Shown here: piece after piece, positions 27,081 to 39,714 of the stretch
How positions within the stretch are numbered: position 1 is the stretch's first letter
Layout: the number at the start of each line of letters is the position of its first letter
Source: Litomosoides sigmodontis
Lineage: Eukaryota > Nematoda > Chromadorea > Rhabditida > Onchocercidae
Direction: 5' to 3'
Length of the DNA: 64,000 bases
NCBI GenBank assembly: GCA_963070105.1
Contig: OY718805.1
Span: forward strand, 10,513,652 to 10,577,651
Program-made: the position numbers and the translations under genes
Notes under the pieces: model-generated
Seen by the model: the letters and a program-made list of their open reading frames with translations, nothing else
Told to the model about the DNA's origin: nothing
Database searches by the model: none

Positions 27081-30000
27081 ATGCTTCTATATTTAAAATC
27101 TTACAATTTTGTTTTAAGTGTTTTGTCGATTGTTGCACAGTATTCAGCTTTACTGATTGGTTATTTTTTAACAAGTTCTTTGATGAATCGTTCTAATGGA
27201 GAATTTTTATGGAATTTTTTCGAAAATTGGCTAAACGAAAAATTGGATGCTAATGAAGTGACTGTAGAAAATATTTTCAAGGATGTTCATAATTCGCCGT
27301 GGAAAGGTTAGCCAGCGCTTTAATTCCCGTGTTTTATGTGTAGAATTCAATTGCATGTCACAGGTTATTATGAGAGAATGTATCGCTTATTAGTACCGTT
27401 TTCATAAAAAAATTTCGATTGACGCATTCCTCATAAAATTTTCCCAAAAAACTATGTGTTTTTTTTGGAAGACATAGAAAATCGACTTTCTTACAAAATA
27501 AGAGAAGGGTTTATTTCAGGTGTAACAGTACCGGAATCGGTCGATAAACTGCTTGAGGAATTGATCGAACAGCTAATTGATAACTACGTGAATAGTTGGT
27601 ATAAAGCAAAAGTAAGCGATGACACAGCATTCGTCAATGAAATAAGGTATTTTCAGCAGGTTTTTACATTACTGCATAGTTATTAAAACTATTTGGTCTG
27701 CTACAGCGTTGTATGTTTTTTTGGGAGCGTACACACAGAAAGCAGACTGTTATTTTGAATCTTACTCATTTTAGGTATCAAATTCGTTATGCTATTGTTG
27801 TTTTGTATTTACGCTTTCGGAAGATTGATCTTTCATCGATAATCCTGTTTGAGGCTGTGCCGCTGGCAGTAATACATTGTGATAGAGTTGAACACTTAAG
27901 TGCAGTTATTGACAAAAGCGTGCGTACTATTTTTAATTTAATTTAAAAAACCAGTTCAGATACTTCAAAAAAAAGTTGGTTTTAATCCTTTCTGATAGTA
28001 TGAGTAACCACGTATCTTTTAGATATGTTCAGCTCAATTGATTGAAACGCAAATCTTGGAGGCTATGCCTGACGTACATTTTGCTCTCAGCTCACGACAA
28101 AATGAGGTGGATTATCTGCGGGAATTGGCTGATCACTTGATTGAGCTTATAATGGATGAAAGCTGCATCGCGGGTCATTCCAGTGATAATGATTCGGTAT
28201 TATTTCTCACCAGTCACAATTTTTTATGATTGGCTGCGTCATAGGTCACTTTGATTTAATAAGACGTTGCATTTGGTAAAGAAGTAGAATATATTTGCAC
28301 TGAGTGGTCTTTTTAAGTGGATACTTGACAAGCGTCTAAAGTAGTTTGATATGTAGTTCAAACTGGTAGCATTTTTCATGGGATTTTCTTATGTACATGA
28401 CGAAAGGTATATGGTGGGATAATTTTTGTTGCCTATAGTGATGCAGCATTCGGATCAGTTTGATGCCATGTTCTTCGCATGCAAATCATTTTAGCTACCA
28501 TGGTCAAGCCATGTATGTCGCCATTTTTTGCGGGAACTTTTTGTTTTTTCATTTTTTTTACCCGCTATGGACTTAATAGCTGATCCAGATATAATTAATC
28601 GGATACTGATATTTCTGTTTAATTCCGACGCTCTTAGCTGTCCGCAAATGTCTCAGGTAAGCCAGAATGTATTGTCTTCTGACCTTAACTTTAGAAATAA
28701 TTTCGTGTCAGAACTATGTTCTGAATAAGTATTTCTTGTAACGTAAAAGTATGAATGGTAACACTAATATCGAAATGATTCCTATATAAAATATAATGAT
28801 TGTTTCTTGAGAAGTGTTTTAGAGCAGCAGGCAAGTTGAGATCTTACATGGACTTACTAATCACTCTTTGAACGACACTCCTAACTCCCTGCTTCAATTG
28901 AAGCTTAGTGATATGCTTCGAGATACTGGGCAACTGGTGATGTTTAGAGCATACTTAAGTGATATTCATACACCTCTGAATGAACTTGATTTTTTAGTTC
29001 ATGCAGGAGATGCTCATGGAAGAATGCTTAATGTTCAGGTAATTAATTATTTTTTGGAATTATGCTTTCTGAAATATAGAGAATGAAATAATTTTGGAAA
29101 CGAATCGACCAGAACAATCTGTGCCAGTGTCATAAATTTCATCTGACATGCCTTTATGTCAATAGTCTTGGATTCTGCTGCCACATGATGTCGTTTTGTG
29201 TGAGGAAGTAACGTTAGAAATATATTGTAAATCCGGTGACAATAATTGAAAGTTCACGTAGCATTTTATGTTTACATTTTATGTTTTGTATTTGATTGAT
29301 CCATTATTTAAATCTTTATATTATACAGTATGATTGTATTTGGTAATCATACATTGCATTTCCAGAACGATCACGTTGCCATGAGTGAGCTGCAGTATGA
29401 CATTTGGGAGCTTTTTGTTAAATATATTCACGAGGGTTCTCCAGATAGGGTTGATCTTCCTCTTGAGATTAGCTATAATTTCAACGAAGCAGTAGAAAAA
29501 CGTGACTGTATGCTGCTTGATCGGTGTCTAGAAAAGGTTTAGTTTTTGTTATCTAGTCTAAAATTTTAAGAAATTGTCGAGAATATGCGGTGGGAAATTT
29601 GATACAGGATCGGAGCAACTATGCGAGGAGTTCCTCAAGTTTATAGAATTTTTAATATGTTTTATCAATTTGAGAATTTCAGGCTTTTCAAATTGTGTAC
29701 AAACGGATGCAGCATGAATATGTGATACCGTTTTGTCAATCAGAATGTTTCTTGGGTAATTTATGTGGCGCTCGACCTGTGGACGTCGTCGAATTAATTG
29801 CATCTGGTAAACACACTGAGTCAACTCACTCTCTTATACCAGCTGTTGAACCTAATTGTTCCTTAACTCAGTTTAGGTAAATGCAATTTTTCAATTCCTT
29901 ATTTGCATATCCACTGTCTCTTTAGTTTCTGACTTTTTTAGTTAACTTATAGTTGGTATTTTGCATAAATAGAGGGATACATCACATATTTCATCAATTG

Positions 30001-33000
30001 AGGCATATTGCAATCCGGAAACGCTAAAAATAAGTATTTCAAAATAAGCATTCTTGTTTGGGTGTGACTATGAGAGCAGTTCTAAATCAGCATCAGATAG
30101 TGTCAGTTTTGGAATGTCGGAAAACTCTTTGACGATATATGAACATTCATTATATAAATGATTTACAGTTATTCGAAGTCTTTCTGAAAAGTCAAATTCA
30201 GGAATCGCTTTTGGCGAATAGTCTTACCAACTGTAGGATCCGCGGATCCATCGTTTGATCATTTCAATAACATTGCATTAAATGAGATCGAGCCTGCTGA
30301 TGATATGGGGCAAAGTTTGAGTTTTAGCTCACCAAATTATGGTACAACTATGCCAAATTTTGAGGTAAGTTCATCAGTTTTTACTTTTAGATACCGCTCA
30401 GATATTGTAATTTCAGCTTACCTTGAATAATAGGGAAGAGAAGACGTAAGTACAGGATAACCAGCTTCTTCCCATTGCGGTATGTCCTGGTGCCTATTTC
30501 CTATTTCATAGTTGGGACCTCAACTCTCCAATCTCAAATTTTTTTTGGGCAAGTTTGATTATAATTCCCGTAAACGGTTTTCAGCCGGACGAACTGCTCG
30601 TTGAACAGACGAATTTGAATAATTCATTTGCGATACCGATGTATGATCCGGAGCGTGATATGAACAAGTGGAATGTAACAATTCCATATGTTGAACCACG
30701 ACGAGACCCTGTTGGCGGTCTGTTCTGCATTTTTTGATATTTTAGTTTAGAAAAGAAACTATCGTATTATACGAAAAAATTCAGGTTAAGGTCTCTTTAT
30801 GAATTGGTTCTTTTTCAGGTCATACTGTATATGTTTATGTTATTTCGGTTGAACGGTTCGATGTAAGGGATGATGTTGAACAGGAATCCTTGTCAGCTGC
30901 TGTTACCCCACAGAGAGTAAATTCTTCTCTCGACCTAAGTTGAATTAAGCTATATAGAGTCTCTACTTGAAATTATTTGATTTTTCGAATATTTGTCGTT
31001 CATGCTGTTAATGTTTCAGTGGTCTATCATTCGACATTACAATGAATTTTACATTCTGGAATCAAAACTAGTGGAGTTTCATGGAAATGCAATTAAAACG
31101 GAGTCACTGCCACCACGGCGTTTTTTTAACTGTAAGAGTCGTGCTCATGTGGAGTCGCGACGTGAAATTTTTGAACATTTCATTCAGCTACTCACAAAAC
31201 AGGTATAGCACTGCTTTTTTTGAAGTAGTTGTTGTGCATGTAATATGCAGAACAGAAAAGCCTTATGTGGTGTTTTTATGTCCTCTGTAATTGTATGAGT
31301 CTGGATGACTTAATTAAAATTATTCGGTAGGTATGTACAAAAATAAGCTTATTCAGCTCATCTAAATTAGCTTGTCTTTTTAGCGAGCATTGAAGCAATC
31401 AGATTTGCTGTTTGTTTTTCTGAGTACTGAACAAAAATTGAAGGATTCAACACAAATTTCCGATCTTTATCCGTGGAATGTAAGTGCAATTCAGAAATAA
31501 AGTGATTTGCCTATGATAGGATATAAATATGGTTACTTTTTAAAATATGAGTTCTTTTTCAACTTTTGTAGGCGAACAGTTAATGCTCTTGAGTTTCAGA
31601 TGGTGAAGAAAGTGCCGAGTAAATTTGCTCGCGAAAGAGGTCAGAATTTAAAACCATTTATTTTATCCTTGCTAGCGGCAACACTGGTTCCTCATTCGAA
31701 CAATCTAGCTGAATCAAAGTAAATTTTCAACATCACAAATCTTAAATTTTACCGTAAATCATAAGTCGCATGTAAGTAGCTGGAGATGCGATATGTGTAG
31801 ATGCAACTGAAAGTGCTTATGCAGAATATTCTGCGAGTTTTAAAAAAGTTTTGGCAAAAGCGAAGTTTAAAGGTTATTCTAATGCTCTTCTATAGTTTTG
31901 GAATGCTAGGCTGTGGATCATCAGATGTTGCGCTATTTTTAGTAACATATCATCAATTAGCCCAGAAATTTCGATTCAAGGACGAAGAATATTACAAAGC
32001 AGTATATACGGCGACAATTGTCCAAGTGCTCAGATAGATTTTTCCCTTACAAAAAAGACGTTATGGACAAAGTATTTGCTTCAGTTATCAAATTCTGATA
32101 TTTCCTTTTCAATGACGTTTTCTCTTCTCATTTTTTCTTTTCAGTTGCATAATATGTAACAAGTCAGATATTTAATGATTTAGGTTAGTTCCTTCACTAC
32201 GTCTTCAACGGATCAATCTTGGTCTTTAAACCAAAATTGATCCGCTTTAAGCCAAATTTGATTTGATAAGAGCTCGAAACTGAGCAACTGTATGCGATAC
32301 TGAACATATTCAAACAAAAGATGACATAAATTTTAATAAAACAATGATTTTGAAACTGTAGCTGTCCTCTAATTATTAAATCATTTAGTTTTCGAGTACA
32401 GCTGGATTTTGGGAATTCAGTTTTGCATTTTACTTTTTTGTGAAATTTTCAGCAGTTTCTGCGATGCTATACTTTTGATTTTGAATCGATTGTTTGGTGT
32501 TGTTCGGTGGCCAATGTGGATCATCATTACCATCAAGCATTTAATGGGGTGTACTATTGATGCGGTAGTGGCTATATTATTCAGACGGTTTCTGAATAAA
32601 ATATTTGTGGAAGTTAATTTAATACGCATACTACACTTCATTCAAGAATCAATTTTTCGTCTTAGGAGTCCAACAGAAACTGACCAGGTGATTAAAGATT
32701 CATTATGTTAATGAGTGCGTGAATTGTAAGTCTTTTTTGTTTCTTGGACTATTCAACTAGTAGCATTTTATTTCAATTTTTATCTCGATTTTTGAATTTT
32801 TCACCTATTGTAGCACTTTTAATAGTACTTTTTCGTTTAGAAAAAGTGTTATGTATGGAGAAAATTGTGAAATTATTTTTTAAAGTTATAGTTAATATGT
32901 TACTGATTTTAATTTTTAGGAAAAAGTGGTGCGTATGGAATTGGCTCAACGTTTAACATTGAAATACTTGCAGGAGCAACTGCCAACTTGTTTTATTAAA

Positions 33001-33156
33001 CTAATTGGCCATAAGCAATTCTATCGGGGGATGCATGCCATTTTTCGTGTATTGCAATATCCTCGTTTAAATAAGCAATTAGCATATGTTTTTCTTGATA
33101 TAATTACGCAAAAATTACTTCCAGTAGAAGATGAGAGGAAGTTCAGCGTTAAATAG
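27081..33156 (+). CDS. snx-14: Sorting nexin, SNX14-like (PXA-RGS-PX-Nexin_C)
   Basis: SNX14 is an ER-anchored, lipid-binding sorting nexin linked to endolysosome and lipid-droplet traffic. Exons with agreeing phase: 27081..27306, 27520..27646, 27775..27919, 28023..28196, 28495..28656, 28823..29038, 29366..29536, 29683..29876, 30202..30364, 30585..30717, 30819..30916, 31020..31202, 31384..31479, 31600..31718, then 32453..32687 and 32920..33156. A hydrophobic N-terminus (YSALLIGYFL) is the membrane anchor. PXA spans about 75-255. The block MDLIADPDIINRILIFL matches SNX14 FLADPDTVNHLLIIF. A diverged RGS-like part (280-470) follows. PX lies at 560-695 with RHYNEFYILESKLVEFHG and LPPRR. KKVPSKFARERGQNLKPFI and the Nexin_C block QYPRLNKQLAYVFLDIITQ close the protein. 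The join between 31718 and 32453 is unresolved; one or two short exons are missing from the model. The true start may lie upstream of 27081. Confidence 0.9.
31719..32452 (+). other. Unresolved SNX14 segment: missing exon(s)
   Basis: The exon ending at 31718 leaves two overhanging bases, and the exon starting near 32453 needs two before it, so something must lie between. Two candidates exist. A frame from 31801 reads DATESAYAEYSASFKKVLAKAK but has the wrong phase for the upstream donor. A frame from 31896 reads FGMLGCGSSDVALF, has the right upstream phase and stops at 32037, but has no phase-matching donor. Transcript data would decide. Confidence 0.4.
32209..32244. repeat. Short imperfect inverted repeat in SNX14 intron
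   Basis: CGGATCAATCTTGGT (32209-32223) pairs with ACCAAAATTGATCCG (32230-32244) with one mismatch, around a TTTAAA-containing loop. A second diverged half copy (GCCAAATTTGATTT) follows at once. Function unknown. Confidence 0.8.
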
Positions 33157-34420
33157 TTGTGCTTTTGTTTATTTTCTTGGTTGATTACAATATTGTTATC
33201 TTTTAGCAAAATCGAAATTTCCTGAGGTTGAATTGATGTTCATACTAAGCAGCCAATTGCGCTGCGATATAAATAAATCTCCTCTACTAGATTTGCATTC
33301 ATGGACTACTTCAACATTTGCGTAGGAGATAATATGTCAATGTTTATGATCAGTGATTTAGGAAGTCAAATTTAAGACATACCATAATATGCACGGCCAG
33401 TCATTAGTGGCCCACAGTATACATCGCTCTTTATATAAATTCACTTAATTTTTATTATGAATCTTTATTGGCGTGCCTCGTTACATAATATTTAGGTTAA
33501 ACATAGGAAGCTAACTTCATTTGTTGTCCTCCTGAGGCTTTTTGCTAGTCAGTCAGTTTATGGGTATAATTCATTTTTTGAAATTTTAACATTGTATTTC
33601 TTATTAAATTTATTTTGCACTCTTTTAATCTTTTTAGTAATGTTTTTCAATTGTTTTACTGTATTTGTCATTATTACTGTTTTAAGCAGCTACATGCGAT
33701 TTCACGTAACACTCTAATTACTTGCGGCTAGCTATTTTGATCTCATTGGTTTCAGTATATGTTATTTTTTAAGTTTTAAGCTCTTATTCAATAATCGTCC
33801 AAAAGGACTCCAAATCTGTTATGGGAATGTTTAGTCCATCCATTACTGCTGCAGTTAATTATTTGATCTCAGTGGTTTTAATGTGTCTTATCGTCCTTCC
33901 TAAATTTTGGACTTATTTTCAATCCGTGTCCGTAATGCTGTCGTTGCAGAAAGTATTTGAATAATCGCCTTTCTTATTTGTCATCCTTTCTCGTAAAAAA
34001 TTAATAAAAGATATAAAATTTTGTTAGTGCTTACTATGGATTTGAAATCATTTATATTTGAAATATTGTGCCATATATTCGAAATTGTGCATTATGGCGG
34101 GTGTCAACTTTCATTACTTATTTGTTTTTTTTTTCTAAATATTAAGAATCAGATTTCAGCTGTTCGTCAGCCAGAATCCGTTAGTTATACGGCCTATCAA
34201 AATGTTAAGGGAGAAACGTATGATGTTAGGCATTGTTGTCAGTTGCAATGTATCTAATGATTTGAGCTTGGTTAAAGTACAGTTTGACTTGATCTGTAGA
34301 ATAGTTTACCTTCAACAGTATTGTTTCAGAAACTATTATACATTTTATTCGTGTCATGGGAGCTTCTAGGGAATATTTTGGTTCAGTTTGGATGACCTTG
34401 ATACTGTTCAGGATATTGGA
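33157..34420. other. Intergenic SNX14 to PRELI gene
   Basis: AT-rich 1.26 kb on the + strand. Open frames at 34021-34257 show no domain. Two stretches near 33711 and 33846 share a diverged motif around TTTGATCTCANTGGTTT, perhaps an old local duplication. A TTCAG at 34382-34386 or 34405-34411 could be the trans-splice acceptor of the next gene. Confidence 0.4.
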
Positions 34421-35728
34421 ATGCGTATCTATGATTGTTTCCAGCATTTGCCATATGCATTCGAGCAAGTTGCAACGGTGTTCTGGCATCGGTATCCCAA
34501 TAAAACCGCAAAGCATGTTATAAGCGAAGATTTTATTGAAGTTACGGTTAGTGAATTTAAAATTTTTCTGATTTATTTTAACAACTGTGCCATTAGATAG
34601 TCCTTTTGACTGTTACATCTTGCTAATTTGTCCTTCTTGTATACGCATATCACCGGCATCATCCAGTTGCTTAATTTTGAATATGTTCACTGACCTACCT
34701 TTGCGTGAACCAACTAATGCTATTCTTAAGTCATTTTCTTCTATTTCCTAATATGGACACGTCATTGCGCATTTTTCAAATAAAGTAAAAATATACCATT
34801 CATGAAAAATAGTACATAAAATTTATGCATATTAAGATTTGCGATATTTGCATTTGCTTATATATTTAAATCATAATTTTGTTGTGTGGAATTTCTCATA
34901 TTTTCTACAGATTTCAGATAGTTGGTGATCAGATCAGGACGAAGAAATTAATACTGAAACAGACAGGAACATTCTTGAAGGCAGTTCCCAAGTGGATGTC
35001 GCGTTTGACGAACATTAGGGTGAACTAGTTTCATTCGGTTGCAAATTCTAAATTAATTTTAGAACAGTTTCTGTTGGAATCATATTTCGAATTCAAAAAC
35101 ATCATGGTTTCATAGTGGTAGCGAGATTTTCATTCATTCAAGGATATCTCCTTTACACTTTTACAGGTAGTGCCAACAGTTGAGGAGAGTATATTTGATC
35201 GAAGCAAAAGATCATTAGTTACATACACAAGAAATATTACAATGTTGTCCACCTGCAAAATTCATGAACGTTGTGTTTACAAACCGGTATTTTTTTCGTT
35301 TTATTTCAACTCAGGATTTTCTATAGTTCGTTTTTCACATTTTGTGTGGTACGTATTTGCACATATTCCATATGGGATTCAAATTACATCTTACTTTCTT
35401 GAATTTTTTGAATTTTGAAAATGCCAAAGACCGATAGATTTTCGAACGACTGTTCGAGAGTAATGCAGAATTAATTTATTGTTATTAATTAGAAACAAGG
35501 ATTTATAATATCTATAGATTACTTAGTGATTTAACCAGCATATAAAAGGGTTTCCAAGATGGAGTGACGGAAACGATTGTGGAACGCGGTGGTTTTGTGT
35601 CGACCTCATTGGGGAAGTTTAATTCGGTAGTTGAGCGTGTTTTAATGGCAAATTTCAAAAAGAATATGAGGAAGGCAGCGAGTGTTTATATGGAAAAGCT
35701 GATGAAAAGGTTGTTTTTTATGATATGA
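34421..35728 (+). CDS. PRELI-domain phospholipid carrier, PRELID1/Ups1-like
   Basis: PRELID1/Ups1 proteins, bound to TRIAP1/Mdm35, carry phosphatidic acid across the mitochondrial intermembrane space for cardiolipin synthesis. Exons are 34421..34546, 34918..35019, 35167..35286 and 35549..35728. Phases agree and give 175 aa. The start reads MRIYDCFQHLPYAFEQ. Then come FWHRYPNKTAKHVISEDF, matching PRELID1 FWQRYPNPYSKHVLTED, and LKAVPKWMSRL in the place of TNRMPRWAERL. EERCVY is replaced by HERCVYKP. The last exon ends in a helical, basic stretch (VVERVLMANFKKNMRKAAS) as the family does. The acceptor before the last exon is a poor AAAAG. The protein is about 40 residues shorter than human PRELID1, so another 3' exon spliced from AAAAG|GTTGTT at 35709 is possible. 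Confidence 0.85.
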
Positions 35729-36844
35729 CATTTCCTCTTGATGATGTTGTAGATGATTGTACCACTTATTTAAATCTGGTGATGCGATTTTTTTTGAACA
35801 CTAAATCTCATGAATCTTTGTAATTAAATCATTCGCATTAACTTTTTAGACACAACGTGGCAAAAGTAAGTTGGAAGTGAAATCACTTGATTTTTTAGGT
35901 TTGGTGAACCAACAATGGCCAATCATAGAACTAGCGAATCATATCTTGTAATGCAAAAGATTAATCGTCGTAATTTTTCCACGCAGGAATGATTTTTTTT
36001 TGCCCTCACAGTCGCAATTTTTCAATCATCACTTATTAATGTCGTGTGTCCGACCTCAGGCTTAATCATACATTTGTATATTTCGTCTAAATTTTATTTT
36101 TGTATTTCGCGTTTAAAAATGATAAAGTTGTTTAGAACATTACGGGTGTGGTTTTTTACCTTTACTCTTTCGTCAGAAATCCAAATTGCTTTTCATCCTG
36201 TTTATTTATGAAAATAAATTATTTTCTTTCATTATCACCCTACTCCTTCTGCCAAACAAAAAATCTGCAGTATTCTGATGATAAATTCTTATATTTGTTG
36301 CGCTTTGTCTTTTTTGAGATGGTTTTAAATTTAAATGTATTTTCCTTCGTGTACCTTGCTGATATCACAAGACTTTCCATTAAAAGCTGGTTTCTCAAGA
36401 CTTTTCTTAATATTAATTAGTTATTTCGAACCGTGCATAGTACATATAACAAGGAAAATGTTTTCAGAATATCTATTTTACCGCATTACTAATCATTTGT
36501 GTAAGAATTTTGATCTCATCTCTCATTTAGATACGCTCATGGCAATTGAATTGTTTTATGTGATAGGTCTTAGAGAACTTGTATCTAAATGTCGACTGGC
36601 GAGTCTAAAAAATCAGAATATTAACAGCATGCTGGTGGCATAATGCTTTAGAAAAAAGATCAGGATATCGGACATTATACCATTCACATTTGAGACATCT
36701 GTTGAATAATTTGAATGATTTGGTATCTTTATTTTTTCAGTGGCAACATATTTTCATAAAATTCAAGAATTTTATGCGATCCTCGCAATCAGAATTAGTG
36801 GAAGATTAAGGGGAAGTATAAAAGGCAAAACGGTGGTCACTTCG
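35729..36844. other. Intergenic PRELI gene to EMC5
   Basis: About 1.1 kb, very AT-rich. Open frames at 36148-36643 are Phe/Leu/Ile-rich without domains and look like chance. The end holds the EMC5 5' UTR after a TTTTTTCAG acceptor. Confidence 0.5.
36732..36740 (+). promoter_or_regulatory. Probable trans-splice acceptor of EMC5
   Basis: TTTTTTCAG at 36732-36740 lies 104 bases before the EMC5 start codon, with no upstream coding exon. It fits a spliced-leader acceptor. A 5' UTR intron would look the same. Confidence 0.4.
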
Positions 36845-38163
36845 ATGAATCCAGCGAGTTTATCAGTATTTCGCGGAGTTTGTTTAGCTGGTCTCGTTTC
36901 ACTTTTACATTGTGCCTATTCAGCTGCACAGGTTTGTAACTTCTACATCATACGAAGGTCATTTGAGATTGCTTTAACTTGTGTACAGTTGTATAGAAAC
37001 AGACGTAAAATTTGTCGTTTACGAAATTGCCTTGGTGACTGTTGCAACTTCCATCGTAACAAATTGCATCGATTCTTAAAAAACAGATAAATTTGTGAGT
37101 GCGCTTGATGTGAGAGCAAAATATAGCTTATCTCGAGAAGCGATAAATATCGGTGATCTTCCTTCAATACAGCTTTAGTTTTATCTTAGTTAATGTGAGA
37201 TTAGGGTAAAAGCGTGGTCTAGAAATTAGCGGTTTCAAAATTACGCCACTTCTAATGTTCTTCACTAAAGTGACTATAAAGTCAAGTGAACCTTGTGAGG
37301 CTAACTTGTGGTTACAAGTAGACATCATATGATTTACTGTTTTCTCTAATTAGGATTGGCTGACTGACATGAAAGATTAAATGCCATTTTTTCCAAATGA
37401 GTATCTGTTTCCTTGGAATTAGCATTTTTCAATTCTTAATAAATGTTTCAAGCTAGCGATCATAAAATAATGAATGATTAAGTGGAATACTTTTGCTGGT
37501 TAGTATCACGATAATTTTCCAGAAAATTTTCCAGCAACAGTTGTTACAAAATTAGGTATATGAAACTTCGGTTTATTTTCTTAATTAGCATTAGTTGTTA
37601 TACATATGAAATTAGCATTAGTTGTTATACATATGAAAGTTTTTGCAGCATCGATTTTATTTACGACTGACCGAACAACCTTTCACTCAACTACCTCTCG
37701 ATATCGCATTACAAACTGTCGTAAGCTTAATTGCTTTCGTTTATAGTGCTACTTATATTGCCGGAGAATTTCAACCAATCCGTTCTGATTTGCAGGTTTT
37801 TCATTCCTACTGTTAAATGCCTTCAAATGGTTTTAAATGTTTACAAGACTTCTTTTTTATGGTAATTGAATTTTAATTTTAAAACTAGGTAGGTACATCG
37901 TTGATAGAGACGGAAAAAATGAATTCTTGAAGATAAAGATTCAGGAAGTAGCTGGGGACAGGTGATTATTGTCTATGTTTTCTTATGAACTTTTTAATGT
38001 TGGATGGTTTTAGAATCGCACAAAATCATGGGATACAGTTGGAAACTGCCCATCATTTTATACATTCGATCACCGTGCAAGAACTCTTTCACCATCACTC
38101 AGCGATTCACCCCAGCATTACTGCGATTCTTCATTGGTTGTTTTTCAGAAGCTTCATTTTTAG
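36845..38163 (+). CDS. emc-5: EMC5 / MMGT1, ER membrane protein complex subunit 5
   Basis: EMC5 is a two-pass subunit of the ER membrane protein complex, which inserts tail-anchored and multipass proteins; it is also called membrane magnesium transporter 1. Exons are 36845..36931, 37649..37795 and 38014..38163. Phases agree and give 127 aa (human 131). The first exon MNPASLSVFRGV... ends in HCAYSAAQ and is the first membrane helix (about 11-29). HRFYLRLTEQ follows, as in human HRSYMRLTE. LPLDIALQTVVSLIAFVYSATYIAGEF is the second helix with its conserved GEF end. The cytosolic part WDTVGNCPSFYTFDHRAR mirrors FDTLRNHPSFYVFNHRGR. The stop TAG is at 38161-38163. NDUFAF6 begins 0.5 kb downstream on the same strand. 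Confidence 0.95.
37584..37637. repeat. 27-bp perfect tandem duplication in EMC5 intron
   Basis: Two exact copies, 37584-37610 and 37611-37637, of a unit beginning ATTAGCATTAGTTGTTATAC. The second copy ends 11 bases before the exon at 37649, so the duplication lies in the branch/polypyrimidine region of the acceptor. Confidence 0.95.
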
Positions 38164-38672
38164 CCCGGTTTTTAGCTTTACGGATGTTCCCCGAAGTTTC
38201 CTTTTCTAATTTAGTAATTGGGACTTAAGAGAGCATAGAGCAAGCTGATGAATTGGTTAGCACCAAGGGTTAAAATGGAAATAAGTTTCTTTTGTCTCTC
38301 GCTTTTCCTCACCTTCTGTAAAACATGCCGAATTCGTTTTTCTTGAACAATACTTTTCTTACATGATTTTCCATATATTTTACTTGTCTTCTGGTGAGTT
38401 TGCTGATATCTAACAGATCCTTGCTCAGCTCAAGAGCTGGAATATCGGGAAAGAATTAGTAGGCTCAGTTCTAGTACACTGCTTTCTGAACGAATAAGGT
38501 TCCAAGTAGAAATCTAAGGTTCATTACTCACAATCTATTTTACAAAATTTATTTAACTCTTAATTTAGTACCCATCCTCATCAACTGTCAAGGATGGCAA
38601 ACTTTTTCACTGCAACGATTGATCACTAAATATTCAACGTTATTCTCCACATATTTCTCACTGTACTCATCT
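38164..38672. other. EMC5 to NDUFAF6 spacer
   Basis: About 0.5 kb with the EMC5 3' UTR and the NDUFAF6 5' leader. TTTAG at 38564-38568 could be a trans-splice acceptor, giving a leader from 38569. A frame without stop runs across that leader into MPHQ but has no earlier ATG. Confidence 0.45.
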
Positions 38673-39649
38673 ATGCCTCATCAGGTATGTTAAAAGACTT
38701 TCTGATTTCTTGGATCAAAAGGGAATTTCACAAAAAGTCTAATGTTTTCTGAATGCTTCATACTTTATAGATTATAATTCAGATAATTATTTCACGAAAA
38801 GCGACGTCATTTTCATCCCTGCTTTATAAATGTGTTGGAAGTGATCGAAAGTTTTCAATGGGAAAGGAAAAATCGCCGCAACGAACCCCTCAATTAAAGC
38901 CTTTTTCCAGAAAGGTAACAATATTAAGTGATGACAGGAATGGTCTTCTTTTTATAATTCTTAAAAAACAATTATGAGTGACTTAATCTCGATACTTTTC
39001 TTACTTTATTGAATTTTTTCGGTATTAATTGAATCTGGTCGATTTCTAAGTGGCCCTTCATTTGCGCAATCAGGTCGTGACATTTGTAAAGCGTTTCAAT
39101 ATTTTTTACACTATATAAAAAAAGAAACACTGGTCATACTTAGTCAATTAAAGTGTTTATTTTGTGTTTTCAGATAATAAACGAATCTCTCCGTCAATGT
39201 CTGCAAATAACTCGTGAGCGAGATTATACAAATTATGTTGCTGGATTAGTGATGCCATCAGAAATTCAACCTGCTTTATTCACCGTAAATTTTTTGCTTC
39301 TGTTGCTTACAGTGATTTGGTAGAAAAATAAAGATGCAACGCACTTTATGAAGCAGTCAGTTCTGAAGGGTATTTTTCAGCTGCTGGCTTTTAATGTTGA
39401 ATTAGCCGTTATTCGAGACCAGGTTGTTCGTAATTCGGGAGTTTCTGGAATATATCGTTTGCAGTTCTGGAAGGACACTTTAGATATTTTATATAATCAA
39501 GCGAAAGGACCTTTACCTCGGTATTTCATCTTTTTTTTACAGCTTCAATTTGAATTTTTGTTTTCGGAGATCTATTTTCCAATAATTAATATATATATAT
39601 ATAAATTTAAATTGAAGTTCAGTTTATATATAAGAATTCAAATAAAATT

Positions 39650-39714
<65 letters not shown>

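Noticed and set aside
31801..32037. LGCGSSD motif resembling a methyltransferase SAM loop
   Set aside because: It lies inside the SNX14 gene, with no other methyltransferase motif and no room for the fold; more likely a SNX14 exon or intron.
36148..36643. Two overlapping 90-102 aa + strand frames before EMC5
   Set aside because: Phe/Leu/Ile-rich with no domain, no splice signals and mutual overlap; looks like chance.
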